This document shows, in pieces, positions 1-7,604 of a DNA stretch of 13,583 bases. The notes beneath the pieces were generated by a model. That model ran no database searches, was not told where the DNA came from, and saw nothing but the letters and a program-made list of their open reading frames with translations. The translations under genes and the position numbers were made by a program. Within the stretch, counting starts at the first letter, position 1. Every line of letters begins with the position of its first letter. Origin of the DNA: an uncultured Kiritimatiellota bacterium (GTDB lineage Bacteria > Verrucomicrobiota > Kiritimatiellia > RFP12 > UBA1067); NCBI GenBank assembly GCA_934667295.1, contig CAKULR010000024.1, positions 1 to 13,583 of the forward strand, read 5' to 3'.

Positions 1-1671
1 GTAGGCGATGTTGTCGAAGTACTTCGGACTGATCACATCGCACCCGTAGAGGTAGGCGTGGCCGAGGAGGCCGAGCGCCTTCGCCTTCGCGTAGGCCGCG
101 TCGAAGCGGGCGTGGACGCGCCGCTTCCAGTTCTCCAGCGTCTGCTGCTCCATGTCCGCCGGGTAGGTCCAGTACCCGAGGTTGAAGAGCCCGAGCCGCC
201 CCTCGTCCTTCAGGCGCCGCAGCACGTCCCAGTGGATGCCCGCCGCGCCGCCGTGGTAGAGGGAGTCCATGGTGATGTAGTGGTCCGCCAGGAACGCACC
301 CCACTCCTTCTCGTACTTCCGCCAGGCGTTCACCGGCGCGAGCGGATCGCGCCGCAGGCTGTTCGCGAGCGCCGTGTCCTCCGCCGTCGCGAACTGGGTG
401 TGCGGACCCGGCGAGAAGGTGATTGCGAGCGGCAGGGGGCTCTTCTTCGGCACGGCGAAGTCGTAGACGCGCACCGTGAGCGGGAACGCGAGCTCAAACG
501 GCTCGCCGCCCCTCGTCCCCGTCACCTTCAGCGTACCCGCGTAGGTACCCGCGCGCTGGCCGTCGGGGCACTTCAGCCGCACCCAGAACGCCTGCAGGTC
601 GTCGCCCTTCACGTCCACCGTGTCGAGCCAGTCGAGGATGGGGTCCGGCCACCAGCCGGTGGGAAGCGACTGCGTGGTGCGGAAGTAGCCGCCCGGCAGG
701 TTCGTCGCGACGTTGCGTCCGCCCCGGTAGGGCGGCGGGTTCACGGTCTTCACGTAGCCGACGACGGAGGTCCTGAACGCCCTGGGGTCGATGCCGTCCA
801 CGTGCGCCGCAACCGTCACGCGCGCGAGGTCGCCGCCGTTCGGCATCACGAGCACCTGCAGGGCCTCGGACTCGCCGCGTGCGAGTTTGAGCGCGAAGCG
901 GTCAGCCGCCGCCACGTCGAAGTCGTCGCGCGGACGCACCTTCTCCATCGACGTCGCCTTGCCGATCCAGGCGTACGCCCCCGTCTGCCCCGCCGCCCGG
1001 CAGCGGTCCGTGAAGCGCGTCAGCGTCTGGCGGCGGCGTTCCTTCCGCAGCGCCTCCGCGCGACGCAGGGCCGGGCGCACCTTCGCTTCGAGGAACGCCT
1101 CCGAGACGGCGGGCAGCGGCTCGCCGGGCTTCAGCAGGTGGAAGCCCGCGAGGTGGACGTCCGCCGACGAGGGCGTGGTGAAGAAGAAATGGACGCGGCC
1201 GATGTTCTTCGGATCCGTCGCCTTGGGCCACGTCTTCAGGTCGATCACCCAGCGATGGTAGCCCCAGTCCGCAAGCGGGAGGGACGTCGGGGCGAGACCG
1301 TTCTGGATGCGGCCGTCGGGACCGGCGATGAACGCGCAGAGCACGTCGCCGCCGATCGCGTCGTTGAAGACGTCCACGACGAAACGGTCGTAGGGCGTCC
1401 AGTCGGCGACGGCGGGCTTCAGGTTCACGCTCGGCCACTGCGGCAGGGAACCGTTCCACGCCTGGGTGACGTGGAACCGGTAGCACCAGCGCCCGTCCGC
1501 CCATTCGCCGTCCGCGACGGAACAGGCGAAGGAGGGCTGGACGAACTTCGGCTGCGCCGCCCGCTGCGCCGCGTCGGAGAGGTCGATCGCCCGCGTGGCG
1601 GCCCCGCACGCGAGGAACGAGGCGACGGCCACCAAGCCGGCGGCACGGATGGATGCGTATGCGTGAACCAT
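1..1671 (-). CDS. Secreted DUF4091/GH123-like putative glycoside hydrolase (C-terminus cut by window edge)
   Basis: The frame is open from an ATG at 1671 to the left edge (557 codons, no stop), so the C-terminus is missing. The start follows a good Shine-Dalgarno (AAAGGGAGG) that lies just after the stop of the upstream rhamnosidase gene, 13 bp away, which implies one operon. Residues 1-30 look like a signal peptide (hydrophobic core around GLVAVASFLACGA, probable cleavage near ATRA). Residues about 45-190 resemble a carbohydrate-binding or CIA30-like beta-sandwich. From about residue 260 the pattern is that of DUF4091/GH123-type proteins: ARGESEALQVLV, then a WVRLKCPDGQRAGTYAGTL strand pair, then VPKKSPLPLAITFSPGP and the start of a probable TIM barrel (WGAFLADHYIT, AYLYGCDVISPKYFDNIAY). 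The substrate is not visible. A role in plant-glycan breakdown is inferred from the neighbours. The family call is from motif recognition only, so GH123 proper versus DUF4091 is not settled. Confidence 0.72.
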   Translation of the reverse strand, partial: MVHAYASIRAAGLVAVASFLACGAATRAIDLSDAAQRAAQPKFVQPSFACSVADGEWADGRWCYRFHVTQAWNGSLPQWPSVNLKPAVADWTPYDRFVVDVFNDAIGGDVLCAFIAGPDGRIQNGLAPTSLPLADWGYHRWVIDLKTWPKATDPKNIGRVHFFFTTPSSADVHLAGFHLLKPGEPLPAVSEAFLEAKVRPALRRAEALRKERRRQTLTRFTDRCRAAGQTGAYAWIGKATSMEKVRPRDDFDVAAADRFALKLARGESEALQVLVMPNGGDLARVTVAAHVDGIDPRAFRTSVVGYVKTVNPPPYRGGRNVATNLPGGYFRTTQSLPTGWWPDPILDWLDTVDVKGDDLQAFWVRLKCPDGQRAGTYAGTLKVTGTRGGEPFELAFPLTVRVYDFAVPKKSPLPLAITFSPGPHTQFATAEDTALANSLRRDPLAPVNAWRKYEKEWGAFLADHYITMDSLYHGGAAGIHWDVLRRLKDEGRLGLFNLGYWTYPADMEQQTLENWKRRVHARFDAAYAKAKALGLLGHAYLYGCDVISPKYFDNIAY

Positions 1672-1684
1672 GTCGGTCCTCCCT

Positions 1685-4600
1685 TTACCTTGCGGGGACG
1701 AGCGCGCGGAGGTAGACGGGGCCGAGGATGCCGCTCGGCAGTAACTCGTCGTTCTTGTCCCAGTGTTTCCACGTCGTGAACGTGCAGCGCCCGGTCGGCG
1801 ACTTCTTCCCCTCCTTGACCCACTGCGGGATCTCCTTGAGGCCGATCTCCTTCACGCCGTCCTTCACGCCGCCCTTCCACGTGCAGTCGTCCGCATGCTC
1901 GCGGTCGTCGCCGATGAGGCGGTTCGCCCAGAGGTTCGCGACGCGGATCCGGAGGTCGGCGGACGCGCCCGGACGGACGGCATCCGTGATGTCCACGCGG
2001 AACGGCGGCTTCCAGAGGACGGGGAAGGTGGTGCCGTTCACCGTCACCTCGGCGAAGTTGCGCACGTCGCCGAGGTCGAGGACGAGGCGCGTGCCCGGCA
2101 CCGTCCGCAGCTTCGCGAGGTCGGCGCCGTCGAGCGTCTTCCCGTAGGCCGCGATGCCGGAGAAGTAGCGCACACCGGGGTTGCGGTTCTCGGACCACGA
2201 GGCGAGCCGGTCGAACGTGACCTTTTCATCCGGCCCCTGCGCGAGCTTGTTCGGCAGGAACCCGTTCGGGAAGGAGACCGTCCACGCGCCCGCCACGGGA
2301 AGCGGCTGGGGCGGGTCGGCCTTGAGCGTCCGCACCGTGCCGTCCGCCTGCGCAAGCGTCGCCGTGAGCGGCTGCCACGCGAAGAGCGCACCGCCCCGCC
2401 ACGCGCTGTCCGGCAGCGGCAGGGGTGCCCGCGCGCTCGGCGGGAGGGTGATCGGCTGGTTTTCGGGGACAACGGCCTTCTTCTCCACGCCGTCGTAGAC
2501 GTAGGTGAGGTAGAGGCGCTTCGACGTCATGGGGGCCGGGTCGCGTCCGGCCAGGCCGTTCGTCGCCCGCACGGAGAGCGTGCCGTTCGTGACGAGCCCG
2601 GCGAGCTTCGCCGTCACGTCCACGAGGCGGTCCACTTCGGGCTTCCACTTCGGGTCGATCACGCCGAACCAGGCGCTCACGAGCTGCGCCCGCGCGGGCA
2701 GCGTGTAGGGGGCGAACTCCTTCACGACGTCGCGCTTCGTCGCGCCGTCGAGCGTGTAGACGACTTCGAGCGCCTTGTGCCGGCCGACGGCGGGATCGCC
2801 GCCCAACGCCTCGTTCGTCGCCGCGACCTTCTTCCCGGGCTTGACGAACGCCGCGACGTCCGCGCAGTTCGGGCGCGTCCTCTCGGCCCGCACGCCGTAC
2901 TGCGCCGCGCGGATCTCCAGCGTGTGCCGGACGGGATCGGCCACGACGGGATCCGCCCTCCGAGTCGCGTCGACCGTGCAGGCGGTCGCGTGCGGCCCCT
3001 TCGCGGCCGTGCGAAAGACGACGAACTTCGAGCCGCACACCGTGAACGGCACCGTCACGAGCGTGCGCCCCTTCTCCTCGCGCCACACGTCGGCCGGCGC
3101 GCACGTGCCCGTCTCGGCGTCCCACAGCTCGGGCACGCGACCCGTCTGGCGGAAGGAGAGGACGGCGGAGGCCTCCGCGCGGTTCGGCATCGCGACGAAG
3201 TACCAGTCCGCCTCCGCGTTGCGCCGGTGCAGCCACCGGAGACGGTCGACGTTCTTCGCCTCGTTCGAGGCGACCGCGACGTCGGGCGCCACGCCCAGCT
3301 CTTCGAGGGCTTCGACGGGCGAACCCTCGAAGATGCCGCGCGCCCACAGTTCGTCCGCGAGGAGGCGCACCTGCCGGTCGCCGTCCTTCCCCCACTTGAG
3401 GCCGGGGGCGCGCACGGGCTTCTTCGGCCAGACGACCGTCGCGCCCGCGTCGCGGAGCTTCGTCACGCACACGACCATCTCGGGCGAGACCGCCTCCATC
3501 GGCGGGAGGGCGAGGACGCGGTAGCGCACACCGCCGGGGACGACGACGCAGCCGTCCTCCACCTTCAACCGATACATCGCGTCCGTCGGGCAGACGTCGG
3601 AGGCGTAGCCGTCGGGCAGCTTGAAGAACGCCGCCGTCGCGCCGCCGCCGTCCGTGTTGCCGCCCTGGTTCGGGGCCTCTTCGCCCGTGAAGAAGAGCAC
3701 GTCCGCGCAGAACGTCCCCGTCTGCAGCAGGTACTGGCAGCGCGTCTGGTAGGCGAACCAGGGCTTCGCGAACTCCCACCACGTCTGCGTGCGGTCGAGG
3801 TGCATGCCCCAGCGGCCCATCGTCATGCCGGGCAGGTACTTGTCGTCCGCCCACGGCTGGTGCGTGAAGCGGTGGTAGATGATGCGGTTCACGCCGTTCG
3901 CGTAGGCGCTGTCGCCCTGCGCCTTGATGGAGAACGGCGTCGTCATCCAGCGGCCGCTGCCCGGCCCCGGGCCCGCCGTGAACGACTCCGTGCCGCAGTA
4001 GGGCTTGCCCCAGACGTGCGCGACGGACGAGACGAACTTCGCGTTGCCGCAGCCGGTCCCGTAGGGGTTGCCCGCGTGGCTCCAGAACTCGCCCATCGGG
4101 ATGTCGCAGTACTGGCCGTACTGGAGGTTGTCCGCCGGACAGTTCCCGTACGGCTCGATCGAGCACTTGAGACCGTACTCGTGGCACTTCTTCGTCAGCG
4201 CGCCCGCGTAGTTCTCCGCGAAGAGGTCGCTCACCACGCGGCGGAAGTCCTCCAGGAACCGCTCCGTCGTCGGCACGTCCTCCAGGATGTAGCCCGCGAA
4301 GGCGGGCATGAACGGACGCAGCGAGTAGCCGCGCCGCTTCTGGAACTCCGCCTCCATCTTCTGCGTCCAGTTCTGCGAGCCGACCTCGTAGGAATCGACG
4401 AGGATGTTGTTGAAGCCCGACGCGACGTTGCCCGCGAGCGGACCGAGCGTCCGGCAGAGGCGCGCCACGTACTGCTCGAAGTGGTAGTCCAGCGCCTCGG
4501 CGGAGAGCTTGTCCACCTCAAGCCCGCGCCCGTGGTCGGAGGCGGGGTGGTTGCAGTGTCCGTTGCAGAGGTAGCCCACGCGCAGGATCGTCCAGTCGCC

Positions 4601-5581
4601 CGCCGGGACGTCCCACGTGAACGTGCCGTCCGCCCGCAGTTTCGCCGTCAGGTCGCGCACCGCGCCCCTCGCGACGACCTGGTCGGGCGTCGTCGGCGTC
4701 GTGTCGCACGCCACCTCCTGGCGCACCGCGAACGTCTTCGCGGAGAGGTTCGAGAGCCGCGCGCGCCGTTCGGGATGCGCCTCCTTCAGCGTGACCTTCA
4801 CGCCCGCCTGCACGATCTTCGCGCGGAGCGCCCGCATCGCCGTCTTCTTCGGGAAGGCGTGGAAGCGGAGGGACGTGTCGCGCGAGCCCGAGCGCGCGAG
4901 CGGGAAGCGGAACTTCTCGAACGGCCTGAACGTCGTGCCGTCCTCGGAGATCTCGACCGCGATCTCCGCGTCGGCGCTCCACGCCCACCCGTAGTCCAGG
5001 CGGAACGAGAAGCCCGTCGCCTCGAACGGCTGCGCCCCCGTCATCGTGAAACCGTCCGGCTCGACCTTCGTCGTCACGCCCGGGAACGTCGTCTTCTCGG
5101 CGGGCGGCGTGGGGAACGCGAAGACGCCGATGTCCGCGTAGAAACCGTGGTCGTCCATCTCGCGCGGCAGCTTCGCCTGGAACTTCGCCGGACCCGTCGC
5201 CGTCACCTGGCGGAAGGTCACGCGCTTCATGCCGTTCGACGGCGGGTTCCACGGTCCGCCCGAACTCGACCAGCCCGAGCAGTTCGGGATGCAGATCTCA
5301 AGCCCGAGGCGGCGCGCCTCCGACGCGGCGTGGCGGAACATCTCGAACCACTCCGGCGAGTTGAAGTCGAGCCCGCCCGCCGGGATGGCGCAGCCCGCGT
5401 CGAACATCTGCACGCCGCCGATGCCCGCGCGCGCCAGTTCCTCGAAGTCGCGCGTCAGGCCCTCCTTCGTGACGTTGCCGTTCATCATGTGGAACCACGT
5501 GTGGGGCTTCGCGGCGGGCGGCGGCGCCCTGAAGCCCGCCTCCAGCCCCGCGTACAGGGCGGCGCAGCCGAGCGCCGCCAC
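1685..5581 (-). CDS. GH106 family alpha-L-rhamnosidase, exported
   Basis: This 1298-aa protein has the hallmarks of GH106, which removes terminal alpha-L-rhamnose from plant glycans such as rhamnogalacturonan. The N-terminal signature (HMMNGNVTKEGLTRDFEELARAG, split here as residues 31-53, then GIGGVQMF at 53-60) and PNCSGWSSSGGPWNPP (residues 99-114) are typical. Candidate catalytic or metal-binding acids are E399 in DSYE, E476 in EPYG, E498 in GEFW and E532 in GTESFT. Which act as acid and base cannot be fixed by eye. The C-terminus (about 1150-1298) is a galactose-binding-like beta-sandwich with NRLIGD and SGILGPVYL, again typical. Length is within the family's usual 800-1300 aa range. The called start is a GTG without a clear ribosome site. 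A hydrophobic export signal follows (VAALGCAALYAGLEA), but it lacks a basic n-region (see findings). It lies 53 bp after the propeller gene and 13 bp before the DUF4091-like gene. Confidence 0.93.
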   Translation of the reverse strand: MAALGCAALYAGLEAGFRAPPPAAKPHTWFHMMNGNVTKEGLTRDFEELARAGIGGVQMFDAGCAIPAGGLDFNSPEWFEMFRHAASEARRLGLEICIPNCSGWSSSGGPWNPPSNGMKRVTFRQVTATGPAKFQAKLPREMDDHGFYADIGVFAFPTPPAEKTTFPGVTTKVEPDGFTMTGAQPFEATGFSFRLDYGWAWSADAEIAVEISEDGTTFRPFEKFRFPLARSGSRDTSLRFHAFPKKTAMRALRAKIVQAGVKVTLKEAHPERRARLSNLSAKTFAVRQEVACDTTPTTPDQVVARGAVRDLTAKLRADGTFTWDVPAGDWTILRVGYLCNGHCNHPASDHGRGLEVDKLSAEALDYHFEQYVARLCRTLGPLAGNVASGFNNILVDSYEVGSQNWTQKMEAEFQKRRGYSLRPFMPAFAGYILEDVPTTERFLEDFRRVVSDLFAENYAGALTKKCHEYGLKCSIEPYGNCPADNLQYGQYCDIPMGEFWSHAGNPYGTGCGNAKFVSSVAHVWGKPYCGTESFTAGPGPGSGRWMTTPFSIKAQGDSAYANGVNRIIYHRFTHQPWADDKYLPGMTMGRWGMHLDRTQTWWEFAKPWFAYQTRCQYLLQTGTFCADVLFFTGEEAPNQGGNTDGGGATAAFFKLPDGYASDVCPTDAMYRLKVEDGCVVVPGGVRYRVLALPPMEAVSPEMVVCVTKLRDAGATVVWPKKPVRAPGLKWGKDGDRQVRLLADELWARGIFEGSPVEALEELGVAPDVAVASNEAKNVDRLRWLHRRNAEADWYFVAMPNRAEASAVLSFRQTGRVPELWDAETGTCAPADVWREEKGRTLVTVPFTVCGSKFVVFRTAAKGPHATACTVDATRRADPVVADPVRHTLEIRAAQYGVRAERTRPNCADVAAFVKPGKKVAATNEALGGDPAVGRHKALEVVYTLDGATKRDVVKEFAPYTLPARAQLVSAWFGVIDPKWKPEVDRLVDVTAKLAGLVTNGTLSVRATNGLAGRDPAPMTSKRLYLTYVYDGVEKKAVVPENQPITLPPSARAPLPLPDSAWRGGALFAWQPLTATLAQADGTVRTLKADPPQPLPVAGAWTVSFPNGFLPNKLAQGPDEKVTFDRLASWSENRNPGVRYFSGIAAYGKTLDGADLAKLRTVPGTRLVLDLGDVRNFAEVTVNGTTFPVLWKPPFRVDITDAVRPGASADLRIRVANLWANRLIGDDREHADDCTWKGGVKDGVKEIGLKEIPQWVKEGKKSPTGRCTFTTWKHWDKNDELLPSGILGPVYLRALVPAR

Positions 5582-5634
5582 GAGACACCATGCCGGTTTC
5601 TACAGCGGTCTCTGCCTGTCAAATCAAGTTCGCC

Positions 5635-6924
5635 TCAGCGCGCCCGGGGCGTCACGTCCATCAGGTAGACCTGGCGGCTGCCCTCGTGGACCGAATTGAA
5701 CGCGATCTGCCGCCCGTCGTCGCGCCACCGCGCGTGGAGGTCGCACCGCCAGTACGTCTGGCGGTAGGCCGGCGGCACGAAGAACGCGCCGATCGGCATC
5801 GCCGCGTCGTCTTCGAGCCGCACGAGGATCCACGGGCGCTCGAAGTTCCGGTTCCAGTACGTCTCGCCGCTCATGAACTTGCCGTCCGGCGAGTAGAAGC
5901 AGTGCCAGTCGAGGTCGTAGGCGCCCTTCCCGATGCGGCGCACCTTCTCCTCCTCGCCGACGGTGAACTCGACGGGGCTCCACGCACCCTTTGTCCAGTG
6001 CTCCATCCTGTCGCCGTTCCAGATGGCCGTCACGACCATCCGGTGGCTGCCGTCCGGCGCCCAGTTGAAGTGCGAGCCCGCCCAGCCGTCCTTGAAGCAG
6101 CGGCGCAGGTTCGTGCCGTCGCGGTCCACCGTGAAGCTCGTCGTCTGCCAGACGGAGGCCTTGTGGACCGCCTTGTCGAACCAGTCCACGATGCGCGCGT
6201 GGAAGAAGATCTTCCGGTCGTCCTTCGAGACGACCGTGTGGCAGTAGTAGGCGAGCGGGTGGCCGGGCTTGCCCTTCACGGCCTTCGTGGCGGGCATGAG
6301 CGCGCGGCCCTGCGCGACGGAGAGGACGAGCTTCGAGGCGCCCGTCTTCAGGTCCATCACCCACAGGCCGTCGTCCTCGGGCCACTCGGCGTCCTCGCGC
6401 GGGTCCTGTCCGGGCCCCGCGTAGCCGTAGTCCGGGCGCGTGAGCGAGAGGCGCGCGTAGTTGATCGAGACGGCCCACGTCCTGTCCGCCGAGACGGCGG
6501 AGACGGGGCGCGGCAGGATCCGCTCCGCCTTCGTCCTCCAGTTCAGGACCACCGTCACGAACCGTCCGTCGCGCAGGTCGTTGAAGAGGAATTCGTCGTT
6601 GCCCAGCCAGTGCGCCATCGCGGCTTCCTGGAAGTTCCAGCACGCCGTCGTCGTGACCGGGATGAAGCGGTTCCCGTCCTGCAGGTCGACGACGCCGAGC
6701 GTGCAGCGCTCGCCCGCCTCGGGGAGGCGTCCGTTGAGGTTGGTCTCCAGCACGAGCACGTAGCGGTTGTCCGGACTCCAGGCGTTGATCGCGAAGTAGT
6801 TCGCGAGCAGGTGTTCGTGCGGACCCTTCGTGATCGCATACGGCGGCGAGATCTCCGGGAACGGCGTCAGCGCCCCCGCACAGGCCGCCAGCCCAACCAC
6901 CAACCCAGCCAGAGCGTTCTTCAC
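5635..6924 (-). CDS. Secreted TolB/oligogalacturonate-lyase-like beta-propeller protein
   Basis: 429 aa starting at GTG 6924, which is preceded by a very strong Shine-Dalgarno (AAGGAGGA). An ATG closer to that site runs straight into TGA and can be excluded. Residues 1-18 (MKNALAGLVVGLAACAGA) are a classical signal peptide. The rest is a chain of propeller blades with WSPDNRYV (45-56), WAPDGS (288-293), YSPDGKF (344-350) and WRDDGRQIAF (400-409). Histidines precede several blades (H285, H341, H397), as in the oligogalacturonate lyase (PL22) superfamily, where such histidines line the active-site crown. However, the HPH-type metal site of true PL22 enzymes reads HAR here and the HE(I/F)W motif is absent. 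I infer an extracytoplasmic glycan-binding protein or a divergent lyase-like enzyme rather than a standard oligogalacturonate lyase. It sits between higA (44 bp upstream) and the rhamnosidase (53 bp downstream). Confidence 0.8.
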   Translation of the reverse strand: MKNALAGLVVGLAACAGALTPFPEISPPYAITKGPHEHLLANYFAINAWSPDNRYVLVLETNLNGRLPEAGERCTLGVVDLQDGNRFIPVTTTACWNFQEAAMAHWLGNDEFLFNDLRDGRFVTVVLNWRTKAERILPRPVSAVSADRTWAVSINYARLSLTRPDYGYAGPGQDPREDAEWPEDDGLWVMDLKTGASKLVLSVAQGRALMPATKAVKGKPGHPLAYYCHTVVSKDDRKIFFHARIVDWFDKAVHKASVWQTTSFTVDRDGTNLRRCFKDGWAGSHFNWAPDGSHRMVVTAIWNGDRMEHWTKGAWSPVEFTVGEEEKVRRIGKGAYDLDWHCFYSPDGKFMSGETYWNRNFERPWILVRLEDDAAMPIGAFFVPPAYRQTYWRCDLHARWRDDGRQIAFNSVHEGSRQVYLMDVTPRAR

Positions 6925-6930
6925 GTCACA

Positions 6931-6938
6931 TCCTCCTT
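6931..6938 (-). promoter_or_regulatory. Strong Shine-Dalgarno that fixes a GTG start
   Basis: On the minus strand AAGGAGGA lies about 6-7 nt before GTG 6924. It is the only sensible start for the propeller gene, because the ATG at its edge is followed directly by a stop codon. Confidence 0.85.
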
Positions 6939-6968
6939 CGTGTTTTCGATGGCCTGTTTACGGACAAT

Positions 6969-7277
6969 TCAAAGGCATGCGGCCTGGAAATCAAAGGCCG
7001 GAATCAGTTTCTTGACCTTGTTCCACACGCCGCCCTCCGCAACGCCCAAATCGTAGTTGTTCTGGAGGTTCAGCCAGAACTGCGGTTCGACCTTGAAATA
7101 CTGCCCAAGGCGGAGGGCCGTGTCAGCCGAAATCGCGCGCCGCCCATGGACGATTGCGTTGATTCGCGGCGCGGGGACGCGGATGGCAACCGCCAATCTG
7201 TTCTGGCTGATGTTCATCGGCTTGAGGAATTCCTCCAGCAGAATCTCACCCGGATGAATCAAGTTTCTTCTACGCAT
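6969..7277 (-). CDS. higA: HigA-family antitoxin (XRE helix-turn-helix)
   Basis: 102 aa from ATG 7277 (MRRRNLIHPGEILLEEFL). NLIHPGEILLEEFLKPMNIS is the standard N-terminus of HigA/VapI antitoxins, followed by an HTH at about residues 22-66 (SQNRLAVAIRVPAPRINAIV, then SADTALRLGQYF). FWLNLQNNYDL near residue 67 is the usual family signature after the HTH. The frame is open 102 nt further upstream, but that extension runs through the toxin gene, and the start chosen here has its own Shine-Dalgarno (GAGGAG) overlapping the toxin stop. The gap to the toxin is 11 bp. The protein should neutralise the toxin and repress the operon by binding the inverted repeat at 7577-7597. Base composition is visibly less GC-rich than in the flanking genes. 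Confidence 0.93.
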   Translation of the reverse strand: MRRRNLIHPGEILLEEFLKPMNISQNRLAVAIRVPAPRINAIVHGRRAISADTALRLGQYFKVEPQFWLNLQNNYDLGVAEGGVWNKVKKLIPAFDFQAACL

Positions 7278-7284
7278 CGTCCTG

Positions 7285-7290
7285 CTCCTC
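7285..7290 (-). promoter_or_regulatory. Ribosome-binding site of the antitoxin gene, overlapping the toxin stop
   Basis: GAGGAG on the minus strand, 7 nt before ATG 7277, shares bases with the TGA stop of the toxin gene. It supports the short (102-aa) HigA start and suggests that translation of the two genes is coupled. Confidence 0.75.
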
Positions 7291-7567
7291 AGTGATAGTC
7301 CACAATTTCGACATTCTCGGCATTCGTCCCGACCCATGTGAAGCAGATCCGCCATTGGTCGTTGATGCGAATGCTCCATTGCCCTCTTCGGTTCCCCTTC
7401 AATTGCTCAAGCCGGTTTCCGGGCGGGACGCGAAGGGTCTCGACGTTGGTCGCCGCAGCCATCATGTCGAGCTTGCGCAGGGCTGGGCGAGCAATCGCCG
7501 CGAACCGCCGGCTCTCGCCCGTTTCGTAGAGTTCACGCGTATCCTCGTCCTTGAATGATGAAATCAT
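7289..7567 (-). CDS. higB: HigB-type (RelE superfamily) toxin
   Basis: 92 aa: MISSFKDEDTRELYETG at the N-terminus, then LRVPPGNRLEQLKG and RRGQWSIRINDQWRICF (about residues 46-77) and a terminal EIVDYH. This is the normal layout and length of RelE/HigB ribosome-dependent mRNA interferases of the PF05015 type, including the LKG...G.WSIR.N..WRI.F core that carries the basic residues thought to act on mRNA. The toxin precedes the antitoxin, which is the reversed order typical of higBA. The ATG at 7567 matches the family N-terminus, so the start is well fixed, yet no Shine-Dalgarno precedes it and the predicted transcription start falls on or beside the ATG (see findings). All key motifs appear intact, so it is probably functional. 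Confidence 0.93.
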   Translation of the reverse strand: MISSFKDEDTRELYETGESRRFAAIARPALRKLDMMAAATNVETLRVPPGNRLEQLKGNRRGQWSIRINDQWRICFTWVGTNAENVEIVDYH

Positions 7568-7573
7568 GGGTAT

Positions 7574-7602
7574 ATGATATTACGCATGGCGTAATATGTC
7601 AA
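7574..7602 (-). promoter_or_regulatory. Sigma70-type promoter of the higBA operon
   Basis: Minus strand: a -35 box TTGACA (7602-7597, perfect consensus), a 17-bp spacer, and a -10 box TATCAT (7579-7574, five of six consensus bases). Only 6 bp (ATACCC) separate the -10 box from the toxin ATG, so the +1 position should be at or within a base or two of the start codon. The -35 box begins 2 bp after the rlmI stop codon, so the whole promoter fits in the 37-bp gap between the two genes. Confidence 0.85.
7577..7597. promoter_or_regulatory. Perfect inverted repeat, probable HigA operator
   Basis: ATATTACGC, a 3-bp centre, then GCGTAATAT: perfect 9-bp arms. It fills the promoter spacer, touches the last base of the -35 box and overlaps the first half of the -10 box. 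A dimeric HTH protein bound here would block RNA polymerase. Autoregulation by HigA is known for the family; binding to this particular site is inferred. Confidence 0.85.
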
Positions 7603-7604
7603 CC

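Noticed and set aside
1590..1671. Lipoprotein signal in the DUF4091-like protein (FLAC near residue 21)
   Set aside because: The residues before the cysteine (S-F-L-A) do not fit the lipobox well. An ordinary signal peptidase I site a few residues later is more likely.
5298..5591. ATG at 5591 as an alternative start near the rhamnosidase
   Set aside because: It opens a different frame (97 aa, Arg/Gly-rich) and cannot produce the GH106 protein without a frameshift.
5610..5630. TTGACA-like hexamer on the minus strand upstream of the rhamnosidase as a promoter
   Set aside because: No acceptable -10 box lies 16-18 bp downstream; the hexamer alone is not enough.
1763..5668. A 1301-aa plus-strand reading frame and other very long plus-strand frames (58-1779, 5590-7056, 7596-8930, 8915-10522)
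   Set aside because: They lie opposite clear minus-strand genes, are Arg/Val/Ala-rich with no domain pattern, and are the expected antisense shadows of GC-rich coding DNA.
7278..7379. Longer HigA form starting at 7379
   Set aside because: The extra 34 residues run through the toxin gene in another frame, and the 7277 start has a Shine-Dalgarno and the normal family length.
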